From Acetobacter thailandicus (lineage in GTDB: Bacteria; Pseudomonadota; Alphaproteobacteria; Acetobacterales; Acetobacteraceae), in contig NZ_WOSV01000002.1 of the NCBI RefSeq assembly GCF_011516655.1, forward strand, positions 62,001-126,000: 64,000 nt of DNA, read 5' to 3'. The position numbers and the translations under genes are program-made. Positions 20,173 through 28,737 of the stretch are shown here, in pieces. Position 1 is the first letter of the stretch. The number at the start of each line of letters is the position of its first letter. The notes beneath the pieces were generated by a model. The model had not been told where the DNA came from. It did no database searches and was given only the letters and a program-made list of their open reading frames with translations.

Positions 20173-21509
20173 GTGCAAATACGCTTGATACCCTCTCCGA
20201 CCTGGTCCGCCGGGCTATAGCAAAAGGAGCAGACGCTGCTGATGCTGTGTTTGCCTCAGGCACAGCCGTTGCGACAGGTGTACGTAACGGCGTAACAGAA
20301 GAGCTCGAACGCTCAGAAACAACTGACCTTGGGCTGCGGGTTTTTGTTGGTAATAAAGCCGCTATTGTCTCAGCCACCACTCTTGAACCTGCGCGCTTTG
20401 ACAGCCTGGCAGAACAGGCACTGGCCATGGCGCGGGTTCTGCCAGAGGATCACTTTGCGGGGCTGGCTGAAAACAGCCTCAGGGGTGTTTATAACACCAA
20501 TACTCTTGACCTCGCTGACACAGCAGAGCCTGACACAAAAACCCTGCTTGAACGTGCGAGAGAAGGTGAAGAGGCTGCTCTGGCAATTAAGGGTGTAACA
20601 AACAGTGCCGGCAGCCAGGCGTCCTGGGGGCGCTCGCAAATTGCACTTGTTACCTCACGCGACTTTGCCGGCACTTATACCCGCACGAGCCACGGCACTT
20701 CTGTTTGCGTGCTGGCTGGTCAGGGCGAGGATATGCAGCGCGACTATGACTATCACGGCACCGCACATCTGACTGATCTTGAGAGCGCCGCTGCACTGGG
20801 CAAAAAAGCCGGAGAAAATGCCGTAGCAAGGCTGAACCCTGTGCGCCCGCGCACCGGGCATTATCCGGTTGTTTTTCACCCGCGGGTTGCCAGCAGCTTT
20901 CTGGGACATTTTATCGGAGCCGTGAATGGCTCCTCCATTGCACGCGGCACCTCTTTCCTGAAAGAAAAAATGGGCCAGCAAATCTTTGCTGATAATGTGA
21001 CCATCACTGACGACCCCACCCGCCCGCGCGGGCTGCGCTCACGCCCCTTTGACGGCGAAGGGCTGAATACCGGGCTGCTGACACTGATCGAAAATGGTGT
21101 TCTGAAAAGCTGGGTGCTTGATTCACGCAGTGCCCGCCAGCTTGGCCTGAGCAGCAACGGGCGCGCGGCACGCGGCACATCAGGACCACCCTCACCCTCT
21201 GCGACGAACCTGGCTTTTGGCCCGGGGGAGGTCTCCCCTGCTGCACTGATTGCTGATATTAAAGAAGGTCTCTACATCACTGAAATGATGGGCTCTTCTG
21301 TTAATGCACTGACAGGGGACTACAGTCGCGGAGCGTCAGGCTTTATGATCCGTGACGGGCAGATTGCCGAAGCCGCTGCAGGCTTCACTCTGGCAGGTAA
21401 TCTGACGGATATTTTCGCCTCTCTTGTTCTTGCGGACGATCTGGTATTCCGTTTTGGTACCAACGCCCCCACATTAAGAACCGATGCTCTGAATATCGCA
21501 GGAGCCTGA
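20169..21509 (+). CDS. tldE: TldE/PmbA-type metalloprotease subunit
   Basis: 446 aa. TldE (PmbA) pairs with TldD to form a protease that trims unfolded peptides and matures some modified peptides. Family features are the N-terminal GADAADAVF...VRNGVTEELERSE region, the central SFLGHFIGAVNGSSIARGTSFL and the C-terminal GLYITEMMGSSVNALTGDYS and GASGFMIRDGQI. TldE lacks the HExxxH of TldD, as here. No tldD lies in the window. Coupled to the M16 gene by a 4-nt overlap and followed by the Tim44-like gene after 3 nt. Confidence 0.93.
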   Translation: MSANTLDTLSDLVRRAIAKGADAADAVFASGTAVATGVRNGVTEELERSETTDLGLRVFVGNKAAIVSATTLEPARFDSLAEQALAMARVLPEDHFAGLAENSLRGVYNTNTLDLADTAEPDTKTLLERAREGEEAALAIKGVTNSAGSQASWGRSQIALVTSRDFAGTYTRTSHGTSVCVLAGQGEDMQRDYDYHGTAHLTDLESAAALGKKAGENAVARLNPVRPRTGHYPVVFHPRVASSFLGHFIGAVNGSSIARGTSFLKEKMGQQIFADNVTITDDPTRPRGLRSRPFDGEGLNTGLLTLIENGVLKSWVLDSRSARQLGLSSNGRAARGTSGPPSPSATNLAFGPGEVSPAALIADIKEGLYITEMMGSSVNALTGDYSRGASGFMIRDGQIAEAAAGFTLAGNLTDIFASLVLADDLVFRFGTNAPTLRTDALNIAGA

Positions 21510-21512
21510 TTT

Positions 21513-22472
21513 GTGGAGACACGTGATACCGTGAAAAAGCGTTACCTTACTTCTGTTCTCACTGCCATTCTGACCGTGGGCCTGCTGGGAGGGCCGCTCG
21601 CATATCATGCTGATGCCCGCCCGGGTCAGGGCAGCTCGATGGGAAGCCGTGGGAGCCGCACCTGGAGCGCCCCGCCTTCAACCCGCACATCCCCTTACAC
21701 CACGTCACCCATGGAGCGTTCGGTTACACCCCGCACCCCTGGCTATAACACACAGGCACCTTTTGGTGGCAGCACTCCTTATCAGAGTATGCGCCCGCGC
21801 CACCCCTTTATGACAGGACTGTTTGGCGGCTTTCTGGGTGCAGGACTGTTTGGCCTGCTAAGCGGCCATGGTTTCTTTGGTGGTATTCACAGCATATTCA
21901 GCATGTTTGGTCTGATTATTCAGATCATGATTGGTGTCTGGATTGTGCGCTGGCTATGGCGCAAATTCGCTGGCAACTCAAACAACAGACCTGTCAGCGG
22001 GTTTACACCTCCGTCATCAGGTGGTTTTCCCCCTGCCTCCGCAGCACCGCAATCAGCACCGCTCGACATTGCTGGCAGTGATTATGAGGCCTTTCAGCAT
22101 ATTCTGCTCGATATCCAGCAGGCTTGGAACCAGCAGAACATTATTGCCATGCAGCAGATGGCAACGCCTGAAATGGTATCTTATTTTAATCAGCAGCTTT
22201 CTGCCCTGGCCTCTCAGGGGGCACGTAACGTTGTCTCTGACGTACGCTTTATCCAGGGTGACCTGTCAGAAGCGTGGCGTGAGAACGGCATGGACTATGC
22301 CACCGTTGCAATGCGCTATAGTCTGATTGATCTGACCACAAATGCTATGGGCCAGGTTATTGAGGGCAGCTCAACTGAGCCTGTCACTGTCACTGAAGTA
22401 TGGACTTTCACACGTCCGTCTCGTGGTGGCAGCTGGCTGGTCTCTGCCATTCAGCAAACCGGGCAGCGCTGA
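21513..22472 (+). CDS. Tim44-like domain protein with signal peptide and membrane segment
   Basis: 319 aa from a GTG start (AGGAG 10 nt upstream); an in-frame GTG at 21531 is an alternative. N-terminal signal sequence (TSVLTAILTVGLLGGPLAYH), then a Ser/Thr/Pro/Gly-rich linker to about residue 95, a glycine-rich hydrophobic stretch (TGLFGGFLGAGLFGLLSG) and a transmembrane helix (LIIQIMIGVWIVRWLW). The C-terminal 130 residues are a Tim44/Tim44-like domain (DYEAFQHILLDIQQAWNQQN to the end). Bacterial Tim44-like proteins are inner-membrane proteins of uncertain function. It is the last gene of the M16-tldE unit. Confidence 0.85.
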   Translation: METRDTVKKRYLTSVLTAILTVGLLGGPLAYHADARPGQGSSMGSRGSRTWSAPPSTRTSPYTTSPMERSVTPRTPGYNTQAPFGGSTPYQSMRPRHPFMTGLFGGFLGAGLFGLLSGHGFFGGIHSIFSMFGLIIQIMIGVWIVRWLWRKFAGNSNNRPVSGFTPPSSGGFPPASAAPQSAPLDIAGSDYEAFQHILLDIQQAWNQQNIIAMQQMATPEMVSYFNQQLSALASQGARNVVSDVRFIQGDLSEAWRENGMDYATVAMRYSLIDLTTNAMGQVIEGSSTEPVTVTEVWTFTRPSRGGSWLVSAIQQTGQR

Positions 22473-22498
22473 GATAGCCAGACAGCTAATACGTAAAG

Positions 22499-22537
22499 AA
22501 AAAGGCGCCTCCGGTTTTTACCAGAGGCGCCTTTTTT
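22499..22537. terminator. bidirectional terminator between the Tim44-like and ctaB units
   Basis: GGCGCCTC/GAGGCGCC stem extended by A:T pairs to about 13 bp, 12-nt loop, six T on the forward side and five A (T on the reverse strand) on the other. It serves the forward Tim44-like gene and the reverse ctaB unit. Confidence 0.88.
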
Positions 22538-22561
22538 AATGCACTGTATCTGAACAATATC

Positions 22562-22702
22562 TCAGAGATGAATAAGCGTCAGCCCATACATAATGCCTGT
22601 AATAACAGCCATAAAAATGAACATGCCTTTAAGGCGGCCTTTCTGACGACGGTTTTTCTCAGCCTGTTCCTGCTGGTTCAGCGCAGCTATATCATTATTC
22701 AT
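22562..22702 (-). CDS. 46-aa single-span membrane protein downstream of ctaB (CoxF-like)
   Basis: Starts MNNDIAALNQQEQAEKNRRQ and ends with a transmembrane helix (MFIFMAVITGIMYGLTLIHL). Its ATG overlaps the ctaB stop as ATGA (22699-22702), so translation is coupled. In other alphaproteobacterial cox operons a protein of about this size, with a charged, Arg-rich head and a single helix ending in YxxTxx, follows ctaB (CoxF or cytochrome oxidase small assembly protein type). I assign it by size, topology and position; the sequence is too short for more. It is followed by the bidirectional terminator at 22499-22537. Confidence 0.7.
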   Translation of the reverse strand: MNNDIAALNQQEQAEKNRRQKGRLKGMFIFMAVITGIMYGLTLIHL

Positions 22703-23664
22703 AAGCCAGTCCATCCCGTTACAAAGTGATCAGCCAGCAGCCCACAGAACAGCAGAAATAAGTAGAGCAATGAAAAACGAAAAGAGATCCGTGCTGCTTT
22801 ATCGCCTTTGAGGCTAACACCCTGCTCATCCTGAGGTTCGAGCAATACTCTGACAGCACAGGCAACAAACCCCAGCCCCAGAACCACTGCTGTCACGGTA
22901 TAAACCACACCACACAAATGCATAAACGATGGGATAAGTGAGATACTCAGCAACACCAGAGTATAAATAAATATCTGCCAGCGTGTATGGCGTGCGCCCT
23001 TAACCACCGGCAGCATTGGAATACCAGCCCGCCCGTAATCTTTGCAGGCATAGAGCGAGAGCGACCAGAAGTGAGGTGGTGTCCAGAAGAAAACAATAGC
23101 AAACAGCACAACAGGCAGAACCGTTAGGTCCCCTGTTACCGCAGCCCAGCCGATCATGGGAGGGAATGCGCCTGCAGCACCACCGATAACGATATTCTGA
23201 GGTGTCGAGCGTTTCAGCCACATCGTGTAAATGACGGCGTAAAAGAAAATAGAGAATGCAAGAATACCAGCAGCAAGGGCGTTCGTTGCTATCCACATCA
23301 GGCAGACCGAAAAGCAGGAAAGGCCGATACCGTAACTCAGCACCTCCTGCTCAGGAATACGCCCGCCAGGAATGGGACGGGTAATTGTACGCTGCATAAT
23401 CGCGTCAATGTCGCGGTCATACCACATATTAATTGCACCGGCAGCGCCAGCAGCAAGACAGATGCACAGGATGGCAACAGCAGCTTCAAAAAACGAAATT
23501 TTACCAGGTGCCACAATAATGCCCGTTGCACCGGTAAACACTACCAGAGAAATAACACGCGGTTTAAGCAGTTGTACCCAGTCTCTTGCCGTTGTCCCCA
23601 CACGGTCAGCACGAAACCTTATACGCTCTAGTTTTGTCGCAGCCTGTACGATTGTCTCACTCAT
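22699..23664 (-). CDS. ctaB: protoheme IX farnesyltransferase (heme O synthase)
   Basis: An integral membrane UbiA-superfamily prenyltransferase that adds farnesyl to heme B to make heme O for bo3 or aa3 oxidases. 321 aa, about nine transmembrane helices. The first Asp-rich motif is NMWYDRDIDAIMQRTITRPI and the second is SLYACKDYGRAGIPMLPVV, both diagnostic of CtaB. The start overlaps the upstream oxidase-like gene by 8 nt, and its stop overlaps the small membrane gene by 4 nt. In the window it is the only intact member of a cox-type operon. Heme O may serve a ubiquinol oxidase encoded elsewhere. Confidence 0.96.
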   Translation of the reverse strand: MSETIVQAATKLERIRFRADRVGTTARDWVQLLKPRVISLVVFTGATGIIVAPGKISFFEAAVAILCICLAAGAAGAINMWYDRDIDAIMQRTITRPIPGGRIPEQEVLSYGIGLSCFSVCLMWIATNALAAGILAFSIFFYAVIYTMWLKRSTPQNIVIGGAAGAFPPMIGWAAVTGDLTVLPVVLFAIVFFWTPPHFWSLSLYACKDYGRAGIPMLPVVKGARHTRWQIFIYTLVLLSISLIPSFMHLCGVVYTVTAVVLGLGFVACAVRVLLEPQDEQGVSLKGDKAARISFRFSLLYLFLLFCGLLADHFVTGWTGL

Positions 23665-24907
23665 GAATAACAGCCTCCGCTTTTTTGCTGAACACTGATG
23701 TCAGAAAAAAACTGCTCTCATCAGCCGGCCTATTACGAACAAAGCTCAAGCCCATACAGGCAAGAAAACACAAAGCAGAAAGTGTGAAGAAGACACCGCT
23801 CCAGAGCTGACTGGCTGCGAAAAAAGCCGGCACAGCCAGAGCCATCGCGACAGACATTGTCACAAAATGCATGACAGCCAGAGAACGCGGATACCACCGC
23901 TGACACCCTTCACCCCGCCAGAGATAAATGCCACAAAACACAGCATATAATGCGCCAGCCTGAAGAGCGGGGTGGAGACCCTCTCCCTGCATAAACTGAC
24001 TGACCCAGCCGGCACCAACCAGGAGCAGAAAGCCTAGTCCCCATAAAACAGGCACTTTCAGCTCAAGCCTTACACGCCATGCTGCAACTATCCATAACCC
24101 TGCGAGCAGGATCGAGCCCAGCGTTGCGATATTAAGAACCATATCTGAAAAAGGCAGCAGATGTGTCAGAGCAGAAACATAAGCCTGCCCGGGAAAAAGA
24201 ACTGACCTTACCCACAAAACAGTACTGAACATGGCGGTACCAGCCATAACAATCACAACAGAACGCAATGGAAGGCTGACAGTGCGGGCCACGGCTTCAA
24301 ACACGATACCAAAACCGGAAAGAAGAATAACGACACTTAATGGCGCGGCAAAACCTGCCAGAGCTGAAAGAGAGACATTCTGCCCTTCAGGCACATAATG
24401 GCTCAGCGTGGCGGCCAGCACAGGCACTGTAAAGAGTAAAACGACCGAGGCCAGCATCTGCCCCCAGACAAAGGGAGTAAACCGCCGGCTGCCTGAAGCA
24501 TCGGCACAGCTGTCAAAAATAGTTGCAAGGAGCACCATGGCACTCAGCAATGCACCGGCACACCAGGTCATCATGGCCGCTACAGTCCACGATGTGCCCA
24601 CCAGCATAAGACCGGCTGCCACCATACAAAGACAGGCCACGCCGTTTAAGCGCGGAGTAACAACCTGTTTCTGCTCCAGCGCGGCGGGGAGCCAGGCCGT
24701 ACCAAAACCACCCACAAGGGCAGGCACCACGACAAAGAACAACATGAGCACAGCATGATAATGCTCAAGAACATTAAGGAAGCCTGACACGGGCAGCATA
24801 CCAGCCAGCTGTAGTGACGACACCCCTCCGCCTGCCAGAGCGGCGCACGCGGCCAGGAAAAAATAAAAAACTGCAACTTTATCTACAGATGCCGTACGCT
24901 GCACCAT
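23657..24907 (-). CDS. cytochrome c oxidase subunit I-like protein lacking the CuB site
   Basis: 416 aa, about 11-12 transmembrane helices. Start ATG 24907 is chosen because the CoxI-like N-terminus begins there; the open frame extends to 24979. Similarity to CoxI is visible in VDKVAVFYFFLAACAALAGG, HAVLMLFFVVVPALVGGFG followed by TPRLN, and the helix with GFGIV. His51 in HAVLM matches the heme a ligand of helix II. But the HPEVY motif (CuB His and cross-linked Tyr), found ten residues before GFG in CoxI, is APLSV here, the His-His pair after W is Arg-Ser (WVRS), and the HFH motif is reduced to MHFV. It cannot be a normal oxidase. Overlaps ctaB by 8 nt. It is an open, well-kept frame rather than a decayed one. 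Confidence 0.72.
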   Translation of the reverse strand: MVQRTASVDKVAVFYFFLAACAALAGGGVSSLQLAGMLPVSGFLNVLEHYHAVLMLFFVVVPALVGGFGTAWLPAALEQKQVVTPRLNGVACLCMVAAGLMLVGTSWTVAAMMTWCAGALLSAMVLLATIFDSCADASGSRRFTPFVWGQMLASVVLLFTVPVLAATLSHYVPEGQNVSLSALAGFAAPLSVVILLSGFGIVFEAVARTVSLPLRSVVIVMAGTAMFSTVLWVRSVLFPGQAYVSALTHLLPFSDMVLNIATLGSILLAGLWIVAAWRVRLELKVPVLWGLGFLLLVGAGWVSQFMQGEGLHPALQAGALYAVFCGIYLWRGEGCQRWYPRSLAVMHFVTMSVAMALAVPAFFAASQLWSGVFFTLSALCFLACMGLSFVRNRPADESSFFLTSVFSKKAEAVIHE

Positions 24908-25055
24908 GCTTCTGCGCCCTTTAAAACTCTGAAGTTCTGCCTCTCCTTTAATCACGTTCGCCGGTCTGCTGCAAAGCAACTCCGATATGCAAAATATCCG
25001 GGGAAAGAAATTTCACAGCCGAACGTGAAGAGATACAGAAGCTTCAGTCTTCAAC

Positions 25056-25784
25056 TCAGATATTATCCAGTGACACAAGCGTAAACAAACCAGCGGGAGG
25101 AACAGGCTGTATGTGAGCGCGGACAAGGTCTTCTGCCGGGAGAAGAGATTCCATAGCAAAATCAGGATGCCAGCCCAGAGAACGGGCAGCACGGGCCATG
25201 CCCCGCTCAACAGCACCACGCAGACCAGCTGGGGCAAGAAAGTGGTTTACGAACAAAATATAACCGCCCGGTTTAACAACCCGTTTCAGCTCACGCAGTA
25301 ATTTACGCGGATGGGGCACGACGGAAGCAACAAACATAGCCACAGCAATATCAAACGAATCATCTTCAAAAGATGTTTCTTCTGCGTCCATTTCAAGCAA
25401 TGCATTCACATTTGCCAGCTTATCGCGCTTTGTACGCTCGCGCGCTCTCTCCAGCATATCACTTGAGAGATCGATACCCGTGATCAGCTTCTCTTTATTG
25501 TAGTGAGGCAATGCGAGCCCGGTACCAACACCCACCTCAAGCACTCTGGTGCCGGGCAGACGATTAACAGCCTCAACGGCGCGGCGACGGCCAAAACCCG
25601 ATACGCCCCCGAACACTGTGTCATAAACACCGGCCCAGCGCCGGTAAGCAAGCCTGACTGCATCAGCATCAAGCGAAGAACGAGATGGTGGCGGATCATC
25701 ATTATGATGCTCTGTCACATACTGAGGCGTAACCTCTCTTACGCTGGCTTCACGCCCGCCGACGCCACTTTCTTCAAAAGACAC
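25056..25784 (-). CDS. pmtA: phosphatidylethanolamine N-methyltransferase, Rhodobacter type
   Basis: A SAM-dependent class I methyltransferase expected to convert phosphatidylethanolamine to phosphatidylcholine. 242 aa from a GTG start. After a polar, proline-containing N-terminal stretch of about 40 residues it has the PmtA hallmark YRRWAGVYDTVFGG, then motif I VLEVGVGTGLALPHY, GIDLSSDML and MDAEETSFEDDSFDIAVAMF, and LKRVVKPGGYILFVNHF. Some related UbiE-type enzymes share the core but not the YDxVFG start. It is divergent from the 83-aa gene and 148 nt upstream of the oxidase-like gene. An 8-bp inverted repeat (24953-24960/25020-25027) in that gap may be chance. Confidence 0.85.
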   Translation of the reverse strand: MSFEESGVGGREASVREVTPQYVTEHHNDDPPPSRSSLDADAVRLAYRRWAGVYDTVFGGVSGFGRRRAVEAVNRLPGTRVLEVGVGTGLALPHYNKEKLITGIDLSSDMLERARERTKRDKLANVNALLEMDAEETSFEDDSFDIAVAMFVASVVPHPRKLLRELKRVVKPGGYILFVNHFLAPAGLRGAVERGMARAARSLGWHPDFAMESLLPAEDLVRAHIQPVPPAGLFTLVSLDNI

Positions 25785-25901
25785 TAGTCTGCTTCCTCTT
25801 TATGATTAAACATAAGACACTTTCATTGTGTCCTGAGCGTTAAATTTATATATCTTGTCCACGTCCAGTTTAGCTGGCGCTATTACCACAAGTCGAGAAA
25901 C

Positions 25902-26153
25902 ATGATAAAATTCATTCTAATTCTGGTCGCTGTTAGCAGCTGGTCATCTATTTTCATATACTTCTGGCGCGCGCAAATTTTCGCATGGCTCGATAACCGT
26001 TTTGGGAAAACCGTAACCCCGAACCATCATATTGAAGAAACAGACGAACCAGTCGACTATGATGCCCCCCTTTTTCCGACACAGAAAAAGCCTCAGCCAG
26101 AAACGGAAAATGAGAATGACAACTCTGCCCCACCTCCGTCCCTGCATTCGTGA
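25902..26153 (+). CDS. small single-span membrane protein, unknown function
   Basis: 83 aa, not recognised. An N-terminal hydrophobic segment (FILILVAVSSWSSIFIYFW) is followed by a short amphipathic stretch with charged residues and an acidic, proline-rich hydrophilic tail ending in PPPSLHS, so it is probably inner-membrane anchored with a periplasmic or cytoplasmic tail. ATG start with a weak GAG-containing RBS. It ends 4 nt before the convergent gshB stop, with no room for a terminator. Codon use looks ordinary, but confidence rests on open-frame length and topology only. Confidence 0.5.
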   Translation: MIKFILILVAVSSWSSIFIYFWRAQIFAWLDNRFGKTVTPNHHIEETDEPVDYDAPLFPTQKKPQPETENENDNSAPPPSLHS

Positions 26154-26157
26154 TCTG

Positions 26158-27162
26158 TTAACGCTCCCCTGATTCTGCCTCCAGCTTTGCCTCAATGCAG
26201 TCCCATATCAGCGCGGCTGCATTCACACCGTCAAAACGTGCAAGTTCCTGCAGTCCTGTAGGGGATGTAACATTAATTTCGGTAAGATAGTTACCAATAA
26301 CGTCAATACCCACAAACAACAGGCCGTGCTCTTTTAAAAAAGGACCGATGGTGGAGCATATCTCACGGTCTCTTTCTGTCAGACCAATTTTATGCGCCAC
26401 ACCACCAACATGCATATTGGAGCGATGATCCTCTGCTGATGGCACCCGGTTGATCGCACCCACCGGCTCACCATTAACGAGAATAATACGCTTATCACCC
26501 TCTTTAACAGCGGATTCATAACGCTGAATCATCAGAGGCTCACGCGAGCGCACGAAATGCATCTCCAGCAATGCATTGAGATTCTGATCGTCTTCGCGAA
26601 TACGGAAAATACCACTTCCGCCGTTACCAAACAGCGGCTTAACAATGATATCGCGCCACTTTGCCCTAAAGGCACGAATTTGCCCGATATCCCAGGTGAC
26701 CAGAGTCGGAGGCATCAGCTGCGGAAAATGTGTCACAAGCAGTTTTTCGGGAGAGTCTCTGACCCAGCGCGGATCATTAACGACCAGTGCCCTGCCCGGA
26801 CCGGTACCGTGAACATGATCGAGTAAATGAGTGGCCGTAATATAGGCCATATCAAAGGGAGGGTCCTGACGCATCAGGATCACATCCATGCCTCCGAGAT
26901 TTCGGCGAATCGCCTCACCAAAGCTGGCGTGATTACCTTTTTCGCGTCTGAGTGTAACAAGCCGGACGGAAGCACTGACCTGCATGGCTGCTGCCCCCCG
27001 GTCTGCAGCACCCTCCTCAAGAGCGAGGGTGGGCACCTCATAGACAAACAGCCGGTGCCCGCGCGCCTGGGCCTCAAGCATCAGTGCAAATGTTGAATCC
27101 CCGTTGATATCAACATGCTCCAGAGGATCCATCTGGACTGCAACATCTAATGATAAAGCCAT
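26158..27162 (-). CDS. gshB: glutathione synthetase
   Basis: An ATP-grasp ligase joining gamma-glutamylcysteine and glycine to give glutathione. 334 aa. Family segments include MDPLEHVDINGDSTFALMLE at the N-terminus, RQDPPFDMAYITATHLLD, the ATP-binding loop FGNGGSGIFRI, and the C-terminal GIDVIGNYLTEINVTSPTG. The start ATG at 27162 fits known homologues (MALSLDVAVQMD). The glycosyltransferase gene lies 65 nt upstream in the same direction. Confidence 0.97.
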   Translation of the reverse strand: MALSLDVAVQMDPLEHVDINGDSTFALMLEAQARGHRLFVYEVPTLALEEGAADRGAAAMQVSASVRLVTLRREKGNHASFGEAIRRNLGGMDVILMRQDPPFDMAYITATHLLDHVHGTGPGRALVVNDPRWVRDSPEKLLVTHFPQLMPPTLVTWDIGQIRAFRAKWRDIIVKPLFGNGGSGIFRIREDDQNLNALLEMHFVRSREPLMIQRYESAVKEGDKRIILVNGEPVGAINRVPSAEDHRSNMHVGGVAHKIGLTERDREICSTIGPFLKEHGLLFVGIDVIGNYLTEINVTSPTGLQELARFDGVNAAALIWDCIEAKLEAESGER

Positions 27163-27227
27163 AATACGCTATATTCCCCGTTCGTAACAAAAGAACACTC
27201 TCAAGACTAACACCTTCTGACAACCTG

Positions 27228-28694
27228 TCACTCAGAGACAGGCAAAACAAAACTATCGCGGGCCAGAGCGCCCCCTTCACAGTTCAGCTTCACCTTATAG
27301 ACAGAATACGTATCAGCAATAACACCCCGACGCGAACGGATGATGTCTGGCAGAGATGACAGGACTGAAAAATAAGCAGGATCGGGCTGATCATGGCGCC
27401 TGTGACTGCGTACAAGATACCCTTCCCCGCACTGTGCCTGAGGCAAACCAAAAACTGACCAGCGCGGATCAACACCGATCACCACCCTGCTGCGCGGCAG
27501 ATAAAAAGCCAGTTCGGCCGCGACACTATAGTCATCAGCGATGAGAGGAGCATCTGCCGGCACGTTTTTTGCAACATGCTGCCCCCACTCACGCCACCCG
27601 CCCATTTGCCTCAAGGTCACATCCGCGTGTGGTGACAGTCTGAAAGGCGAAAAAAAGGCCTGAAGCAGAATACAAAGCGTCAGCGCTCCACCTGTTGCTG
27701 CCGCTGCTTTCCACCAGCGCCATACTGGCAACGTGCTGGCAAGACAGAAAAGAGGATAAAGCACGACGGGCCAGTTAGCCTGTACCCGTGCACCAAGCGC
27801 GTGCTGCACAAACACGCATAATGGCACCGCAAGCATAAAAACCCACAAACGCGACAGAGCATCTTTCTGCCTGATAAGCAGCCAAGCGCCATAAGCAAAA
27901 AAAAGAAAAATAAGAGGAGAAGCCAGCCCGACCTGCCCGCCAGCTAACTCACCTGAATAAGTCAGCATTTTTGCAGGCTGCCAGTCCCCGGTGCGCCCGC
28001 CCTGTCTTATGAAGCTTACCCAGTGATGGGTCATGTTCCACCACACAACAGGGCTGATTAATACAGCAGCAAACAGGCCACCAGCCCAGGGCCATACAGA
28101 CCTGAGCCACTGACGCCCGGATTGTGTAACAAACAGCCAGATTACAAGCCCTGCAACAGGCAGTACCGCTGTGTATTTACTGTCAAAGCTTAACCCTGCA
28201 CTAAGACCCGCAACGAGCCACCATCTCCCCTGCCCTGTGGCAAACAAGCGTGTTACAGACCAGATCAGCACCGTAATAAAAAATAAAAGCGGCGTGTCGG
28301 GGGTCATCAGAATAGTGCCCACACCCAGAGCAACCGTCCCGTTTAGCAAACACGCAGCACACAAAGCTGCCCTGCAGGCCTGCTGCGGTGAACCACCCCG
28401 AAAATAAACCCATCCCTCAGCAGACCTGGCGAGCAGCACCGTACCAGCAGCGGCAGACACAGGCCCCATAAAACGCACACCGCAGGCGTTATCGCCCAGA
28501 AGCATCATACCCGCACGAATGAACAGGGCGACCATGGGCGGATGGTCAAAATACCCTGCGGCAGGAAGGAGAGCCCATAGCCTGTAATAGGATTCATCAG
28601 GTGTAAGCGGCAAAAAAGCTGCAATAACCAGACGAAACAACGTCAGGCATATGAGTGCCACAGCCCATTTATGCCTCCAGATTCTGCTACGCAC
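27228..28694 (-). CDS. GT39/ArnT-like integral membrane glycosyltransferase
   Basis: 488 aa from GTG 28694, which has AAGGAG 10 nt upstream; the open frame begins at a TTG at 28715. It has about ten transmembrane helices and the PMT_2 (dolichyl-phosphate-mannose mannosyltransferase/ArnT) signatures: LTPDESYYRLWALL with the catalytic-loop Asp-Glu, GYFDHPPMVALFIRAG, and TPDTPLLFFI. Such enzymes transfer sugars from polyprenyl phosphate to lipids or proteins on the periplasmic side. The acceptor is not known. The C-terminal soluble part carries PADAPLIADDYSVAAELAFYLP. Confidence 0.83.
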   Translation of the reverse strand: MRSRIWRHKWAVALICLTLFRLVIAAFLPLTPDESYYRLWALLPAAGYFDHPPMVALFIRAGMMLLGDNACGVRFMGPVSAAAGTVLLARSAEGWVYFRGGSPQQACRAALCAACLLNGTVALGVGTILMTPDTPLLFFITVLIWSVTRLFATGQGRWWLVAGLSAGLSFDSKYTAVLPVAGLVIWLFVTQSGRQWLRSVWPWAGGLFAAVLISPVVWWNMTHHWVSFIRQGGRTGDWQPAKMLTYSGELAGGQVGLASPLIFLFFAYGAWLLIRQKDALSRLWVFMLAVPLCVFVQHALGARVQANWPVVLYPLFCLASTLPVWRWWKAAAATGGALTLCILLQAFFSPFRLSPHADVTLRQMGGWREWGQHVAKNVPADAPLIADDYSVAAELAFYLPRSRVVIGVDPRWSVFGLPQAQCGEGYLVRSHRRHDQPDPAYFSVLSSLPDIIRSRRGVIADTYSVYKVKLNCEGGALARDSFVLPVSE

Positions 28695-28737
28695 AGACCT
28701 TATGCTCCTTAGCAAAAATATTTATGAGGCATAGCCG

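Noticed and set aside
24953..25027. 8-bp inverted repeat CACGTTCG/CGAACGTG before the oxidase-like gene
   Set aside because: The arms are 59 nt apart with no supporting structure; could be chance.
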